From an uncultured Candidatus Pelagibacter sp. (GTDB lineage Bacteria; Pseudomonadota; Alphaproteobacteria; Pelagibacterales; Pelagibacteraceae): 29,820 nt of DNA. The stretch lies in assembly GCA_905612335.1 (NCBI GenBank), contig CAJQRT010000027.1:1-29820 (forward strand). The letters are read 5' to 3'. Every line of letters begins with the position of its first letter. Position 1 is the stretch's first letter. The translations under genes and the position numbers were made by a program. The notes below the pieces were generated by a model that was not told the origin of the DNA, did no database searches, and worked only from the letters and a program-made list of their open reading frames with translations. Positions 15,896 to 23,549 of the stretch are shown one piece after another.

Positions 15896-16507
15896 TTAAT
15901 GAGACCATATATCGTCTTTAAATAAAGCCAAATCAAGATCAACTCTAGTTTTTAAAAATGTTAAACAGTTCTTATATAAATCAACTCGTTTTTCCCTTAC
16001 GAGAATTTTATTTAATTCTTCATGAATTTTATGTAAATAAATAACATCATTGGCACAATATTTTAATTGTGCTTGAGATAGCTCCCCTCCAAAATCTGAG
16101 CTTTGAAACTGTTTACTTACATCTACGTTCATAAATTCTTTAATTAATGTCTTTAGTGAGTGACTATCTGAATAGGATCTGGCTAACTTTGAGGCAATTT
16201 TTGTATCAAGAATATTATTAGTTTCTGTCTTCAGATAATATTTTATGTGAGCCATGTCTGCCCTACCATAATGAAATATTTTAGTGATTGATTCGTCAGC
16301 AAGAACTTTATTTAAGTTTGGAGCATTATATTTTTCCCTATCAAGCTGGACAATATGAGCATCAGAATTACCAGTCGATATTTGAATAAGACATAAAGGG
16401 TCACGCTTAACGTTGAGGCCCATAAACTCTCCATCAACTGCTATAATATTGCCTAAATCTAAATCTTCTGGTAGATCATTCTTGTGAAGTTTAATATCAG
16501 TATTCAT
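15896..16507 (-). CDS. RNase D-like 3'-5' exonuclease, short form
   Basis: A 203-residue DEDDy exonuclease domain without the HRDC domains of full-length RNase D. Metal ligands are in VDGEFMG (Asp and Glu), HYGRADMAHI (Asp) and the YCANDVIYL motif with its Tyr and Asp. Short RNase D-like proteins of this kind sit before kdsD-lptC in many alphaproteobacteria and probably trim RNA 3' ends. It is the first gene of the minus-strand run. Only 16 bp separate its ATG from the divergent gene at 16524, so its promoter must lie in that space or in the neighbour. Confidence 0.87.
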   Translation of the reverse strand: MNTDIKLHKNDLPEDLDLGNIIAVDGEFMGLNVKRDPLCLIQISTGNSDAHIVQLDREKYNAPNLNKVLADESITKIFHYGRADMAHIKYYLKTETNNILDTKIASKLARSYSDSHSLKTLIKEFMNVDVSKQFQSSDFGGELSQAQLKYCANDVIYLHKIHEELNKILVREKRVDLYKNCLTFLKTRVDLDLALFKDDIWSH

Positions 16508-16523
16508 TTTTAATTATATATAT

Positions 16524-17492
16524 ATGAAAGCAAAAAATTGTCTAATTTTTGGCGGTAGCGGTCAAATAGGTCGTCATTTAATAAGAAAGCTTACTAAAAA
16601 TAATTACAAAGTAACTGTGGTTACTAGAAACCTTCATCAAAAAGGGTATGCAATAAAGACCCAAGCCAATGCAGGCTACATAGATATTGTTGAGGCCAAT
16701 ATCTTTGACGAAAAAAAAATTAGAAAGCTTTTCTCTCAAACTGATATTTGTATTAATTTAATTGGTATTTTGTATGAAAATGGTAAGGGTAATACTTTCA
16801 AAAATATTCACTCTATTTTTCCGTCTATTTTAGCCAAACTTTGTAAAGAATATAAAGTACAGCAATTTATTCATTTGTCAGCATTAGGGATAAATAATGC
16901 AATAGATTCAGAGTATGCAAAAAGTAAATTAGATGGCGAACTTAGTATTCAAAAAAATTTTCCTTTAGTAACAATATTAAGGCCATCAGTGGTTTATTCA
17001 GTTGATGATAATTTTACTACGACTTTTATGACCTTACTAAGTAGGCTTCCTTTCTTTCCACTTTATTATAATGGATCGACTAAATTTGCTCCAATACATT
17101 GTTCAGATTTAACAGATACCATTTATCATGTTGTCTCTAAAAATATTTACTCTAAAATTGTAGAGTGTGTTGGGCCTGACATCTTATCTTTAAAAGAAAT
17201 TTTAAAAAAATTATTATATTTAATAGATAAAAAAAGATTATTAGTTCCATTACCTCTTTTTGTAGCAACTATGTCTGCTAAAGTATTTCAATTATTTCCA
17301 AAACCACTTTTAACAATAGATCAGCTTACACTTTTAAAATATGATAATGTTACTTCAGGCAAATATCAAACTAATGCTGATATTGGAGTTCCAAGCACGA
17401 GAGTATTTGATAATGAAGTAGAAAAATATAGCTATATGTGGAGAGAAGGTGGGCAATTTTCTACAAAAAAATACAACTCTGCTAATTCTTAA
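16524..17492 (+). CDS. NDUFA9-like NAD(P)-binding SDR protein
   Basis: A 322-residue extended/atypical short-chain dehydrogenase-like protein. The Rossmann motif is GGSGQIGRHL (10-19), followed by VTRN, INLIGILYE and the FIHLSALGIN...YAKSKLDGE segment, where Tyr and Lys of the YxxxK-type motif fall. LRPSVVYS follows. This matches the complex I assembly/accessory family that includes mitochondrial NDUFA9 and related alphaproteobacterial proteins, often annotated as complex I NDUFA9 subunit. Those proteins bind NAD(P)H but no reaction is known. The call is by family resemblance; a general NAD-dependent epimerase is the alternative. Confidence 0.8.
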   Translation: MKAKNCLIFGGSGQIGRHLIRKLTKNNYKVTVVTRNLHQKGYAIKTQANAGYIDIVEANIFDEKKIRKLFSQTDICINLIGILYENGKGNTFKNIHSIFPSILAKLCKEYKVQQFIHLSALGINNAIDSEYAKSKLDGELSIQKNFPLVTILRPSVVYSVDDNFTTTFMTLLSRLPFFPLYYNGSTKFAPIHCSDLTDTIYHVVSKNIYSKIVECVGPDILSLKEILKKLLYLIDKKRLLVPLPLFVATMSAKVFQLFPKPLLTIDQLTLLKYDNVTSGKYQTNADIGVPSTRVFDNEVEKYSYMWREGGQFSTKKYNSANS

Positions 17493-17526
17493 TAGAATTC
17501 CTTATACTAAAATTGTATGATTATTT

Positions 17527-17634
17527 ATGATAATTAATATTATTTATTTTTTAATATTCTCAATTTTTTCTTTCCTAATTTATCTAATCATAAAATCTCT
17601 GATTAGAGGGTTTAATGGAAAGAATAAAAAATAA
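17527..17634 (+). CDS. Possible 35-residue single-pass membrane peptide
   Basis: Between the NDUFA9-like gene and gcrA is an ATG-started frame of 35 codons ending in TAA. It has a long hydrophobic segment (about residues 2-22, rich in Ile, Phe and Leu) followed by a basic tail (KSLIRGFNGKNKK). That layout is what a small single-pass protein with a cytoplasmic C-terminus would show. However, A+T-rich DNA readily yields such frames, there is no Shine-Dalgarno site, and I recognise no family. It fills most of the otherwise empty 167 bp here. Confidence 0.35.
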   Translation: MIINIIYFLIFSIFSFLIYLIIKSLIRGFNGKNKK

Positions 17635-17659
17635 GAAAAATAATTAAATTTAAAAATTA

Positions 17660-18160
17660 TTAAGCAGTATTAATTTTCTTATCAGCATACTGAGCTACCT
17701 CTTCATCTTTGTCAGTCACAGGCTCTTCTTTTCTTCCTTTTGGCTGATAGGCATATAACAAATGAAGTTTGCAATATGAAAAATCTTTCAGAGATGATCG
17801 TCCACAAAAATAAAACGATTTTTCTTCAGGATGGCCAACAGGCCATTTACAAGAACTCTCATCTAGTTCCTCTAGTTTCTTTGGATTTTCTGGTTCAAAA
17901 TCTTTTTCAATAATTAAGGACTGAAACTTGCTTTTTCTACCTCTCCTTTGTTTAGAAGAATTTTCTTCTGAACTATTATCAAAATTTTGACTTGAAGATG
18001 CATTTCTAGTTTTAATTTTTGACGATAAATTTAATCTATGAGCTTTGCCAATTACTGCATTTCTACTAATACCACCAATTATTTCAGCGATTTGGCTTGC
18101 AGTGCTTCCTTTGCCCCAAAGTTCTTTTAACTTTTCTACTTTTTCTTCGTTCCAGCTCAT
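17660..18160 (-). CDS. gcrA: GcrA cell-cycle regulator family protein
   Basis: A 166-residue GcrA homologue. The N-terminal helix-turn-helix is MSWNEEKVEKLKELWGKGSTASQIAEIIGG followed by RNAVIGKAHRL, nearly diagnostic. A charged, low-complexity linker (about 50-95) leads to the C-terminal domain with CKWPVGHP, FYFCG and YCKLHLLYAYQP. In Caulobacter GcrA binds sigma70 and activates promoters carrying methylated GANTC sites. I see no GANTC in the 123 bp between this gene and the divergent permease. The tail after YQPKGR is acidic and unconserved. Confidence 0.93.
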   Translation of the reverse strand: MSWNEEKVEKLKELWGKGSTASQIAEIIGGISRNAVIGKAHRLNLSSKIKTRNASSSQNFDNSSEENSSKQRRGRKSKFQSLIIEKDFEPENPKKLEELDESSCKWPVGHPEEKSFYFCGRSSLKDFSYCKLHLLYAYQPKGRKEEPVTDKDEEVAQYADKKINTA

Positions 18161-18283
18161 ATTCTATATTTAGTATGTTAATTAATTTTTATAACTATAT
18201 ATAGATCACACAAGATTAAAAAAAAGACAATGAATTTTTCTGTTTTATACACATCTTTTTTTAAAATTTATATATGATTACTT
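18161..18283. promoter_or_regulatory. Divergent intergenic region gcrA / ABC permease
   Basis: This 123-bp A+T-rich gap must carry promoters for both divergent genes. It contains a CTATATATAG palindrome near 18195-18204. On the minus strand a TTGTGT followed 14 bp later by TATAAA could serve gcrA, but the spacing is short, so I cannot place either promoter with confidence. Confidence 0.35.
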
Positions 18284-19096
18284 ATGGTTGAATTGAATAA
18301 AAAATATCATATTGGAGTTAAAAATTTTGGCTTTATAAATTGGATTGGCTTTAAAAGCTTATGGCTTAAAGAGTGCAACAGGTTTATAGTAGTTTGGCAA
18401 CAAACTTTACTATCTCCACTTGTTTCAAGTTTATTATTTTTATCAGTTTTATCTCTCGCTTTAGGTAATAATAGAGGAGATGTATTTGGTTATTCTTTTA
18501 TAAATTTTTTAGCACCTGGCTTAATTGCGATGAGTATTTTAACACAGTCATTTAGTCATTCAGTTTCTTCACTAATGATAGGAAAAATTCAAGGAAACAT
18601 TGTTGACATGCTTTACGCGCCACTTTCAGCCCTTGAAGTATCGATGGCAATAATACTAGCAGCATTAACAAGAAGTTTTTTAATAGCTATAATTTCAATA
18701 GCCGTTTTTTCATTAATAGTAGATATCATAATTTATAATATTTTTTATATCTTTATATTTGGGTTTTTTGGTGCATTTATACTTGGAAGTCTTGGTTTTA
18801 TAACTGGACTCTGGGCTGAAAAATTTGACCATACAGCAACTGTAACAAATTTTATAATAACTCCATTAAGTTTTCTATCAGGTGTATTTTATTCTATAGA
18901 CAAACTACCAGAGTTATTTCAAAAGATTAGTCACATAAATCCATTTTTTTATATGATTGATGGGTTTAGATATGGCTTCTTAGGAAAATCAGATGGATCG
19001 ATAGCAGTAGGCTTAATCTATCTAATTATATTAAGTATTGTTATGTGGTATGTTGCTTTTTTTCTTTACAAGAAAGGTTATAAAATTAAATCTTAG
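18284..19096 (+). CDS. ABC-2 type transporter permease
   Basis: A 270-residue integral membrane protein with about six hydrophobic segments, of the ABC-2 permease type (YadH/NodJ-like). FINFLAPGLIAMSIL, the hydrophobic-poor SSLMIGKIQGNIVDMLYAPLSALE loop, FLSGVFYSIDKLPE and NPFFYMIDGFRYGFLG are typical of this group. Such permeases work as dimers with a separate ATPase to export lipids, polysaccharides or drugs. No ATPase gene is next to it: it is followed by argD after 3 bp. Its ATPase must be elsewhere; the substrate cannot be told. Confidence 0.85.
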   Translation: MVELNKKYHIGVKNFGFINWIGFKSLWLKECNRFIVVWQQTLLSPLVSSLLFLSVLSLALGNNRGDVFGYSFINFLAPGLIAMSILTQSFSHSVSSLMIGKIQGNIVDMLYAPLSALEVSMAIILAALTRSFLIAIISIAVFSLIVDIIIYNIFYIFIFGFFGAFILGSLGFITGLWAEKFDHTATVTNFIITPLSFLSGVFYSIDKLPELFQKISHINPFFYMIDGFRYGFLGKSDGSIAVGLIYLIILSIVMWYVAFFLYKKGYKIKS

Positions 19097-19099
19097 TTA

Positions 19100-20266
19100 A
19101 TGAGTGCTTTAGCAAAAAATTATAATAGAAGAAAAATTTCCTTTAAATATGGTAAGGGAAGTTTTTTATTCTCTACTAATGGAAAAAAATATTTAGATTT
19201 TGTTCAGGGAATAGCAGTTAATTCCTTGGGGCATGCAAATCCATATTTAGTAAAAGCAGTTAACAAGCAATCTAAAAAACTTTGGCACGTCTCTAATGCA
19301 TTTATTATTCCAGAGGGGGAAAAATTAGCTAAAAGATTGGCAAAAAAAACTTTTGCAGATTTTATTATTTTCCAAAATAGTGGAGCAGAAGCTACGGAGG
19401 CTGCAATTAAAGCTGCTAGAAGATATTTTTATTCGATAGGACAACCTTCAAAAAATAGAATTCTTTGTGTTAAAAATTCATTTCATGGAAGAACATTAGC
19501 TACAATTTATGCTAGTGGATCAAAGAAGATGACGGAAGGTTTTGGACCAAAAGTGGATGGATTTGATCATTTTGAATTTGGAGACCATAAGAATTTTAAA
19601 AAAAAAATAACAAAAAGAACAGCTGCAATTATGGTTGAAACTGTGATGGGAGAAGGGGGGATTAAAACTATTCCCAATTGGTGTTTAAAAGAATTAAGAA
19701 AAATTTGTGATAAAAAAAAAATTTTATTAATTTTAGATGAAGTTCAATGTGGAATTGGAAGAAGTGGGAATTTTTTTGCATTTGAAAATTCAAAAATCAA
19801 GCCTGATATTGTGCCAATAGCAAAAGGTATTGGAGGGGGTTTTCCATTGGGTGCAGTGTTAATGAATAAAAAAGTAGCATCAGGAATGACAGCTGGAACT
19901 CATGGGTCAACATTTGGTGGTAACCCACTGGCTATGTCTGTTGGAAATGCTGTTTTAGATCAAATATTAAAAAAAGGGTTTCTTTCAAATGTTAAAAAAT
20001 TATCAAAATACTTTCATTCAGAATTAAATAAATTGAGAAAAGAATTTCCTAAAGTAATCAAAGAGGTAAGAGGTGTTGGTTTACTAATAGGACTACAACT
20101 TCATAATGATCAAACAAAATTTATAGAGAAACTAATGAATAATAAATTATTAACGATTAGAGCAGCTGAGAATGTCATTAGAATATTACCTCCTCTAAAT
20201 GTCAAAAAAGAAGAAATAAATATAGCAATAAATATTATTAAAAAAGTGTGTTCTACTTATAAATAA
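19100..20266 (+). CDS. argD: Acetylornithine aminotransferase
   Basis: A 388-residue class III PLP aminotransferase of arginine synthesis; related enzymes also act on succinyldiaminopimelate for lysine. Motifs: FVQGIAVNSLGHANP near the start, FQNSGAEATEAAIKAAR, SFHGRTLATI, LDEVQCGIGRSG and the PLP lysine in IAKGIGGGFPLGA, then THGSTFGGNPLAM. Length and motifs are normal. argF follows after 2 bp, so the two are one unit. A GGxG-rich context and the GTHGSTFGGNP loop favour ArgD over ornithine or GABA aminotransferases. Confidence 0.93.
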   Translation: MSALAKNYNRRKISFKYGKGSFLFSTNGKKYLDFVQGIAVNSLGHANPYLVKAVNKQSKKLWHVSNAFIIPEGEKLAKRLAKKTFADFIIFQNSGAEATEAAIKAARRYFYSIGQPSKNRILCVKNSFHGRTLATIYASGSKKMTEGFGPKVDGFDHFEFGDHKNFKKKITKRTAAIMVETVMGEGGIKTIPNWCLKELRKICDKKKILLILDEVQCGIGRSGNFFAFENSKIKPDIVPIAKGIGGGFPLGAVLMNKKVASGMTAGTHGSTFGGNPLAMSVGNAVLDQILKKGFLSNVKKLSKYFHSELNKLRKEFPKVIKEVRGVGLLIGLQLHNDQTKFIEKLMNNKLLTIRAAENVIRILPPLNVKKEEINIAINIIKKVCSTYK

Positions 20267-20268
20267 AA

Positions 20269-21198
20269 ATGAAACATTTCATCAACCTTAAAGACATATC
20301 TTCAGCAGACTTGAAAAAGATCATCGCTGATGCAAAAAAAAGAAAACAAAAAAGAAAAAATTATAACACTCTAGAAGTTGATAAAGATAAACCTTTAAAA
20401 GGTAAATTACTTATTCAAATGTTTGAAAAGGCAAGTTTGAGAACGCGATTGAGTTTTTATCTTGCAATAAAACAATTAGGTGGAGGAACTATAACTCTTA
20501 GAGCTAACGAATTGCACTTAGGAAAAGGTGGAGAAAGTCTAGCAGATACAGCCAAAATCTTATCAACTTATGGAGATGGTTTTATGTTGAGAACTGATAG
20601 TGATGAAAAAATAGTAGAATTTAGTAAATATTTAAAGATACCTGTAATAAATGGTTTAAGCCCATCATCTCATCCAACTCAAGTGCTATCAGATATTTTT
20701 ACAGTTGAAGAAATTAAAAAAAAATCTATTTCTAAATTAAATATTTGTTGGATTGGAGATTCAAATAATGTTCTGAATAGCCTGATTGCTGCTTCAGTTA
20801 AATTTTCTTTCAACTTAAACATTGGTTGTCCTAAGAACTATGAGCCTAAAAAATTTGTATTAGATTGGGTTAAAAAAAATAAAAGAAAAATTAATATTTT
20901 TAATGATGCTAAAAAAGCAGTTAAAAATGCTGATGTAATTTTTTCAGATAAAGTAATTTCATTGAATGATAAAGTTAATAAAAATAAAAAAATTAAAGAT
21001 TTTAAAAACTTCCAAATTAATTCAAAGTTGATGAGTTTTGCTAAAAAAGACACAACTTTTTTACACTGTCTTCCAAGAGGAGAAGAGGTTACAGGAGATG
21101 TTTTTTTGGGAAAAAATTCTGAAGTATGGTTACAGGCTTTGAATAGAGTGCATGTTCAAAAAAGTATCTTGTTATATTGTTTTGGTAAATTAAGGTAG
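20269..21198 (+). CDS. argF: Ornithine carbamoyltransferase, altered substrate loops
   Basis: A 309-residue carbamoyltransferase, expected to make citrulline from ornithine and carbamoyl phosphate. Motifs: SLRTR (56-60, usually STRTR), HPTQ (135-138, usually HPCQ), GDSNNVLNS, GCPKNYEP and HCLPRGEEV (266-273). Two conserved sites are changed: the ornithine-binding SMG loop appears as SLN (231-233, in SDKVISLNDK), and EAENR near the C-terminus is QALNR. SLRTR is also found in acetyl- and succinylornithine carbamoyltransferases, so substrate identity is less certain than the fold. argD just before it supports arginine synthesis. The 3' end overlaps the cytochrome gene by 9 bp. Confidence 0.87.
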   Translation: MKHFINLKDISSADLKKIIADAKKRKQKRKNYNTLEVDKDKPLKGKLLIQMFEKASLRTRLSFYLAIKQLGGGTITLRANELHLGKGGESLADTAKILSTYGDGFMLRTDSDEKIVEFSKYLKIPVINGLSPSSHPTQVLSDIFTVEEIKKKSISKLNICWIGDSNNVLNSLIAASVKFSFNLNIGCPKNYEPKKFVLDWVKKNKRKINIFNDAKKAVKNADVIFSDKVISLNDKVNKNKKIKDFKNFQINSKLMSFAKKDTTFLHCLPRGEEVTGDVFLGKNSEVWLQALNRVHVQKSILLYCFGKLR

Positions 21199-21729
21199 TA
21201 ACTTGGGACTGTCACTGCTTTGATTTAGATATTTAATTACAGAAGCTCTGTCTTTCTCTTTTCTTAAACCAGCATATGACATTTTAGTGCCTTTCAAATA
21301 AGATGAAGGCTTTGTGAGGAAACCATTAAGCTCCTCAAACGTCCACTCTTTACCATATGAAGCTAAAGCTTTAGAGTATTTATAATCATCTACTCCACCA
21401 ACTGCCCTACCAATAACATTGTATAATGCAGGGCCAATCTTATTTTTTCCACCTTTATTTATTGAGTGACACGCTGCGCATTTTTTAAAAATTTTTTCAC
21501 CAGAAGCAATATCTCCTAGTGCCATTATAGCTGCAATATCTACTTTTTGTTCAACTTCAGCAACTTGAGATGTTACAGAGGCTAGTTGCCCTTTTACTTC
21601 AACTTTATATCCAGGGTTTTCTGGTTTATCTACATGAAAGACACCATCTGCAATCTTTCCTAAACCGATTACAAGTAGTGCAACCATTAAAATTGCTGCA
21701 ATAATTTTATTAAGCTCGAACGAATCCAT
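21190..21729 (-). CDS. Membrane-anchored cytochrome c (CycM-like)
   Basis: A 179-residue cytochrome with an uncleaved N-terminal membrane helix (about 8-27), a linker (about 30-75) and one class I cytochrome c domain. Heme is attached at Cys84-Ala-Ala-Cys87-His88 and the likely axial Met is Met150 in GTKMSYAGL. GPALYNVIGR and the YSKALASYGKEWT segment are typical of the alphaproteobacterial membrane-bound c552/CycM group, which carries electrons from the bc1 complex to cytochrome oxidase. It converges on argF and is divergent from kdsB. Confidence 0.9.
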   Translation of the reverse strand: MDSFELNKIIAAILMVALLVIGLGKIADGVFHVDKPENPGYKVEVKGQLASVTSQVAEVEQKVDIAAIMALGDIASGEKIFKKCAACHSINKGGKNKIGPALYNVIGRAVGGVDDYKYSKALASYGKEWTFEELNGFLTKPSSYLKGTKMSYAGLRKEKDRASVIKYLNQSSDSPKLLP

Positions 21730-21796
21730 ATAATTATTATTATTTGCAGATATAACATGATAATTAAAAAAATACTTAATTTTTAATATTTAATTT

Positions 21797-21813
21797 TGCG
21801 TCTGTTAGACGCA
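21797..21813. repeat. Perfect inverted repeat upstream of kdsB
   Basis: TGCGTCT-GTT-AGACGCA is a perfect 7-bp inverted repeat with a 3-bp centre, 18 bp before the kdsB ATG, in the 102-bp gap between the divergent cytochrome c and kdsB genes. It stands out as G+C-rich in very A+T-rich DNA. It could be an operator or a leader hairpin; there is no T tract directly after it on the plus strand to make it a terminator. Confidence 0.6.
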
Positions 21814-21831
21814 TAAATTGGTAAATTTATA

Positions 21832-22572
21832 ATGGCTAAAACATTAATATTAATTCCATCAAGAATGTCGGCAACTAGATTACCGGGTAAACCACTTTTA
21901 AAAATTAATAATTTATCAATAATTTCTCATGTTTTTAAAAAGGCAGAAGAAGCAAAAATTGGTGAAGTCGTAGTAGCAACAGAAGATAAAGAAATACTTG
22001 ATGATGTTGAAAAAAATGGAGGTAGAGCCATTTTAACTGGTAGCACTCACAAGACTGGTACAGATAGAATTTTTGAGGCTTATGAAAAACTCAACATCAA
22101 GGACATTGATTTTATATTAAACTTACAAGGAGATGAGCCAAATATCGACAAAAATGATATTATAAATTTAAATAACCTCATGATTAATAACAATTCTGAA
22201 ATTGGAACATTAGCAGCAAAAATTAAAAGTGATAAAATGTTAAATGATCAAAATATAGTTAAGGTTATTACGGAGTCAAAACTAGAAAAAGATAATTTTC
22301 CGATAGCATTAAATTTTACTAGAGATGGTTTTTCAGAAAATAATCAAAATATTTATCATCATATTGGAATCTATTCATACAAAACAAGTATATTGAAAAA
22401 ATTTGTTAGTCTGAATCAAACATCAAGCGAAAAGCAAAATAGATTAGAGCAACTAAGAGCATTAGATAATAATTTGAAAATCAGTGTTGCTTTGGCAAAT
22501 TTTTCTCCTATAGGCGTAGATACAAAAGAAGATTATCTGGCTATAAAAAAAATTATGGAATATAAACCATAG
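21832..22572 (+). CDS. kdsB: 3-Deoxy-manno-octulosonate cytidylyltransferase
   Basis: A 246-residue CMP-KDO synthetase, which activates KDO with CTP for the LPS inner core. The nucleotide-binding motif is IPSRMSATRLPGKPL (8-22), followed by VVVATEDKEI, GTDRI and the metal-site LQGDEPNI. HIGIYSYK and the RLEQLRAL segment near the end match the family. Length is typical. pheA begins 2 bp later. KdsD, at the other end of the pathway, is encoded at 14924-15895. Confidence 0.95.
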   Translation: MAKTLILIPSRMSATRLPGKPLLKINNLSIISHVFKKAEEAKIGEVVVATEDKEILDDVEKNGGRAILTGSTHKTGTDRIFEAYEKLNIKDIDFILNLQGDEPNIDKNDIINLNNLMINNNSEIGTLAAKIKSDKMLNDQNIVKVITESKLEKDNFPIALNFTRDGFSENNQNIYHHIGIYSYKTSILKKFVSLNQTSSEKQNRLEQLRALDNNLKISVALANFSPIGVDTKEDYLAIKKIMEYKP

Positions 22573-22574
22573 AA

Positions 22575-23405
22575 ATGAGCAAAATTTATTTTCAAGGTAC
22601 ATTTGGTGCATATTCACATCTAGCAGCGTTAGAAATAGATCCTAAAGCAGAAGTAATTCCATGTAAAACATTTGATGAATGTTTTTTAAAAACATCTCAA
22701 GATAAAAATTCGAGAATGGTAATTCCAGAATCAAATCGAATTACAGGAAATATCGGAATCGAATATCTTATTTTCAAATATAGGCTGAATATTTATGCTG
22801 AACATTTTCATAAAATTGAACATAATTTATTAGGACAACCAGATAGTAATTTAAGTGATATAAAAGATGTCTATTCTCACTCTCAAGGCTTATCACAATG
22901 CTCTAAATTTATTAAAAAAAATAATCTAGTTGAGCATATTCGTGCTGATACTGCTGGTTCAGCTGAGACAATTTCAAAAACTAAAATTAAAACTGAAGCA
23001 GCAATTGCCTCTTCTTTGAGTGCAGAAATTTATGATCTAAAAATACTTTCAAAAAATATTGAGAATGAAGAGGGTAATGCCACAAGGTTTTTGGTAATGG
23101 GAATTGAGGTTTTACAGCCTGATTTTGGTGACAAGAAATATATAACTTCTTTCTTATTTAAACTGAAAAGTAAGCCTGCAGCACTGTATCAATCATTAGG
23201 TGGCTTTGCGATAAATGGAATTAACCTTACAAAGCTTCAAAGTTATCCAGAACAAAATTCATTCGAGTCATACTTTTTCTTATGTGATTTAGAAGGCCAT
23301 ATTGAAAATCTAAAAGTGCAAAAATCTTTAGAAGAATTGGGACTTCATTGTCAAGATTTTCACGTACTAGGTGTTTTTGAAGCTGATAAGTTTAGAGAAA
23401 AATAA
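22575..23405 (+). CDS. pheA: Prephenate dehydratase
   Basis: A 276-residue monofunctional prephenate dehydratase with no chorismate mutase domain, making phenylpyruvate for phenylalanine. The catalytic region shows YFQGTFGAYSHLAA at the start, MVIPESNRITGNIG, DTAGSAE and NATRFLVMG, where the Thr-Arg-Phe is the catalytic motif. A C-terminal ACT domain (about 190-270) holds SKPAALYQSL and NLTKLQSYP; the ESRP allosteric motif of other bacteria is QSYP, similar to the ESY form I expect in alphaproteobacteria. Translation is probably coupled to kdsB. Confidence 0.93.
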   Translation: MSKIYFQGTFGAYSHLAALEIDPKAEVIPCKTFDECFLKTSQDKNSRMVIPESNRITGNIGIEYLIFKYRLNIYAEHFHKIEHNLLGQPDSNLSDIKDVYSHSQGLSQCSKFIKKNNLVEHIRADTAGSAETISKTKIKTEAAIASSLSAEIYDLKILSKNIENEEGNATRFLVMGIEVLQPDFGDKKYITSFLFKLKSKPAALYQSLGGFAINGINLTKLQSYPEQNSFESYFFLCDLEGHIENLKVQKSLEELGLHCQDFHVLGVFEADKFREK

Positions 23406-23419
23406 CTTAGAAACTTTTG

Positions 23420-23449
23420 TTGTAGAATAGAAAACATTACTGTTATAAT
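23420..23449 (+). promoter_or_regulatory. Sigma70 promoter of the SRP RNA gene
   Basis: A perfect -10 hexamer TATAAT lies at 23444-23449 and a -35-like TTGTAG at 23420-23425, giving an 18-bp spacer. The first base of the SRP RNA stem (23456) is 7 nt after the -10, where transcription should start. It probably also serves dnaX-ybaB-recR. Confidence 0.75.
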
Positions 23450-23455
23450 AGTTTT

Positions 23456-23539
23456 GGAGGCTAGAGGTGGATACTGCTTGAACCCGACCAGATCTTAACG
23501 GAAGCAGTCGTAGAGACAGTTATTCAGGTTCTAGTCTCC
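23456..23539 (+). ncRNA. ffs: Signal recognition particle 4.5S RNA
   Basis: The RNA of the signal recognition particle, which binds Ffh and targets nascent membrane proteins to the membrane. The terminal stem pairs 23456-23465 (GGAGGCTAGA) with 23530-23539 (TCTAGTCTCC) with one G-U pair. The conserved Ffh-binding apex is GACCAGATC (23486-23494) and GGAAGCAGTC (23500-23509). The closing tetraloop is TAAC (UAAC), where GGAA is usual; this fits the URRC class of SRP tetraloops. At about 84 nt it is somewhat shorter than the E. coli RNA. It ends 10 nt before the dnaX ATG. The exact ends are estimated from pairing. Confidence 0.88.
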
Positions 23540-23549
23540 TTTATATAAA

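Noticed and set aside
17597..17608. CTCT-GATT-AGAG hairpin as a transcription terminator
   Set aside because: The stem is only four pairs and no T tract follows on either strand.
23220..23260. PheA ACT-domain motif QSYP as loss of feedback control
   Set aside because: Alphaproteobacterial prephenate dehydratases, as I recall them, carry an ESY-type variant at this place, so it is probably lineage-typical.
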